From positions 1-7,373 of the forward strand of contig CALBET010000171.1 of NCBI GenBank assembly GCA_937888665.1: DNA of 7,373 bases, read 5' to 3'. Shown one piece after another: positions 6,841 to 7,373 of this stretch. The position numbers were made by a program, and so were the translations under genes. The stretch's first letter is position 1. Each line of letters begins with the position of its first letter. This DNA is from an uncultured Acidobacteriota bacterium. GTDB taxonomy: Bacteria > Acidobacteriota > Vicinamibacteria > Vicinamibacterales > UBA8438. The notes beneath the pieces were generated by a model that was not told the DNA's origin, did no database searches, and was given only the letters and a program-made list of their open reading frames with translations.

Positions 6841-7373
6841 ATGGACGACCTGAACAAGATGCCTGCAACGCAGGCATCAGACATTGTGCCCACACCAGCG
6901 ACGGGGCCCGGTGAAGAACTGGCCATCTTGGTGACCGACGAAGGAATGCTTGTTGGCGGGCCGTCAGAGGCTGTCGAAAGCTATCTCGCCAAGATCAGAG
7001 ATGCGGCTGGGCAACTCGTGGATGTGGCCGGCGTCAGCAAGGGCGCTATCGGCAACGTAGCGGGCCTCGCTGCTGGCGCGGCGTCGGTGTTTGCCCAGAA
7101 CGGACAATTCGTTCAACTCTCAGCCAAAAGCATGGAGGCGATCCGCAGCGGCAATCTGATACGAGGCGACCCTGGTTTCTTCCGAATGACGACGGTCGAC
7201 GATGCAGGCCAATTCCTTCAGCAATTGCAGTGGCGCTCTGTATCGCTTGGGCCCACCGAGATGCTGTCCGTGCAGATGATTGCGGTCCAGATGGCACTAA
7301 AGATGGCCATTGCCGAGGTCAACGATTCAATCAAACGGGTCGAGGGCAAAGTCGAATCGGTCCTCAAACTGGT
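6841..7373 (+). CDS. conserved-looking protein of unknown function, likely coiled-coil; incomplete at window end
   Basis: An open frame begins at ATG 6841 and runs to the window edge without a stop, giving 177 complete codons plus two bases. I do not recognise its family. The N-terminus (about 1-25) is polar and Pro/Thr-rich, so probably disordered. Residues 64-85 are Ala/Gly-rich and mildly hydrophobic (GVSKGAIGNVAGLAAGAASV), possibly a membrane-associated or packed helix; no signal peptide is evident. A compact segment follows (FVQLSAKSMEAIRSG at 90-104, GDPGFFRM at 109-116, FLQQLQW at 125-131). From about 140 the protein is helical with spaced hydrophobics (MLSVQMIAVQMALKMAIAEV, then SIKRVEGKVESVL), as expected for a coiled coil continuing past the window. 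It starts 6 nt after the UvrD-like gene and has its own ribosome binding site, so it is probably cotranscribed. GC is about 55-58%, clearly below the upstream genes. It could be a partner or sensor of the helicases, or an unrelated downstream gene. Confidence 0.75.
   Translation, partial: MDDLNKMPATQASDIVPTPATGPGEELAILVTDEGMLVGGPSEAVESYLAKIRDAAGQLVDVAGVSKGAIGNVAGLAAGAASVFAQNGQFVQLSAKSMEAIRSGNLIRGDPGFFRMTTVDDAGQFLQQLQWRSVSLGPTEMLSVQMIAVQMALKMAIAEVNDSIKRVEGKVESVLKL
6859..6877. repeat. perfect inverted repeat in the first codons of the third gene
   Basis: ATGCCTGC at 6859-6866 is the exact reverse complement of GCAGGCAT at 6870-6877, separated by AAC. The 8-bp arms with a 3-nt loop could form a hairpin in the mRNA 18 nt after the start codon, or serve as a dyad protein-binding site. 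An in-frame ATG (codon 7) lies inside the left arm. No U-run follows, so it is not an intrinsic terminator. Confidence 0.55.

Noticed and set aside
6831..6880. Transcription terminator between the second and third genes
   Set aside because: The hairpin at 6859-6877 lies inside the next gene and is not followed by a T-run.
7046..7297. Minus-strand open frame of 83 codons opposite the third gene
   Set aside because: It overlaps a plus-strand frame with a good start, ribosome binding site and coherent helical pattern; nothing supports it independently.

Overview
The window is high-GC DNA. Sampled lines run at about 70-78% GC through most of the first gene and fall to about 55-58% in the last one. 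Codons end strongly in G/C and GTG starts are used, which points to an actinomycete (Actinomycetota). Mycobacteriales or a Streptomyces-type organism would fit, but the sequence alone does not settle the genus. There are no rRNA or tRNA genes, no CRISPR array and no recognisable transposase. No gene-free stretch exceeds 300 bases, and the genes are packed almost end to end on the + strand.

Layout: (1) Positions 1-30 are the end of an open frame that stops at TAA 28-30. That frame continues in register into the next gene, so these bases look like the same coding sequence interrupted by a nonsense codon. (2) Positions 82-4605 encode a very large superfamily 2 helicase of the YprA/MrfA-DUF1998 type. 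As opened here it has only the second RecA-like domain, several Cys clusters, a DUF1998/MZB-type cysteine module and a C-terminal PD-(D/E)xK/Vsr/DUF559-like domain. (3) Positions 4606-6834 encode a RelE/ParE-like domain fused to a complete UvrD/Rep-type superfamily 1 helicase. Its start codon directly abuts the preceding stop. (4) From 6841 to beyond the window end there is a third gene of unknown function, with an Ala/Gly-rich segment and a likely C-terminal coiled coil. It lies 6 nt after the helicase stop.

The three genes look like one operon whose promoter lies upstream of the window. A DUF1998 helicase beside a second helicase, with nuclease-like and toxin-like domains attached, resembles the architecture of antiphage defence loci: DISARM carries DrmA/DrmB, Druantia carries DruE, and Gabija carries the UvrD-like GajB. 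None of the diagnostic partners of those systems (methylase, phospholipase D, DruA-D/H, GajA) is visible here. The best reading is a candidate, unassigned nucleic-acid-processing or defence module. Its first gene may be broken, or split between its two RecA domains.
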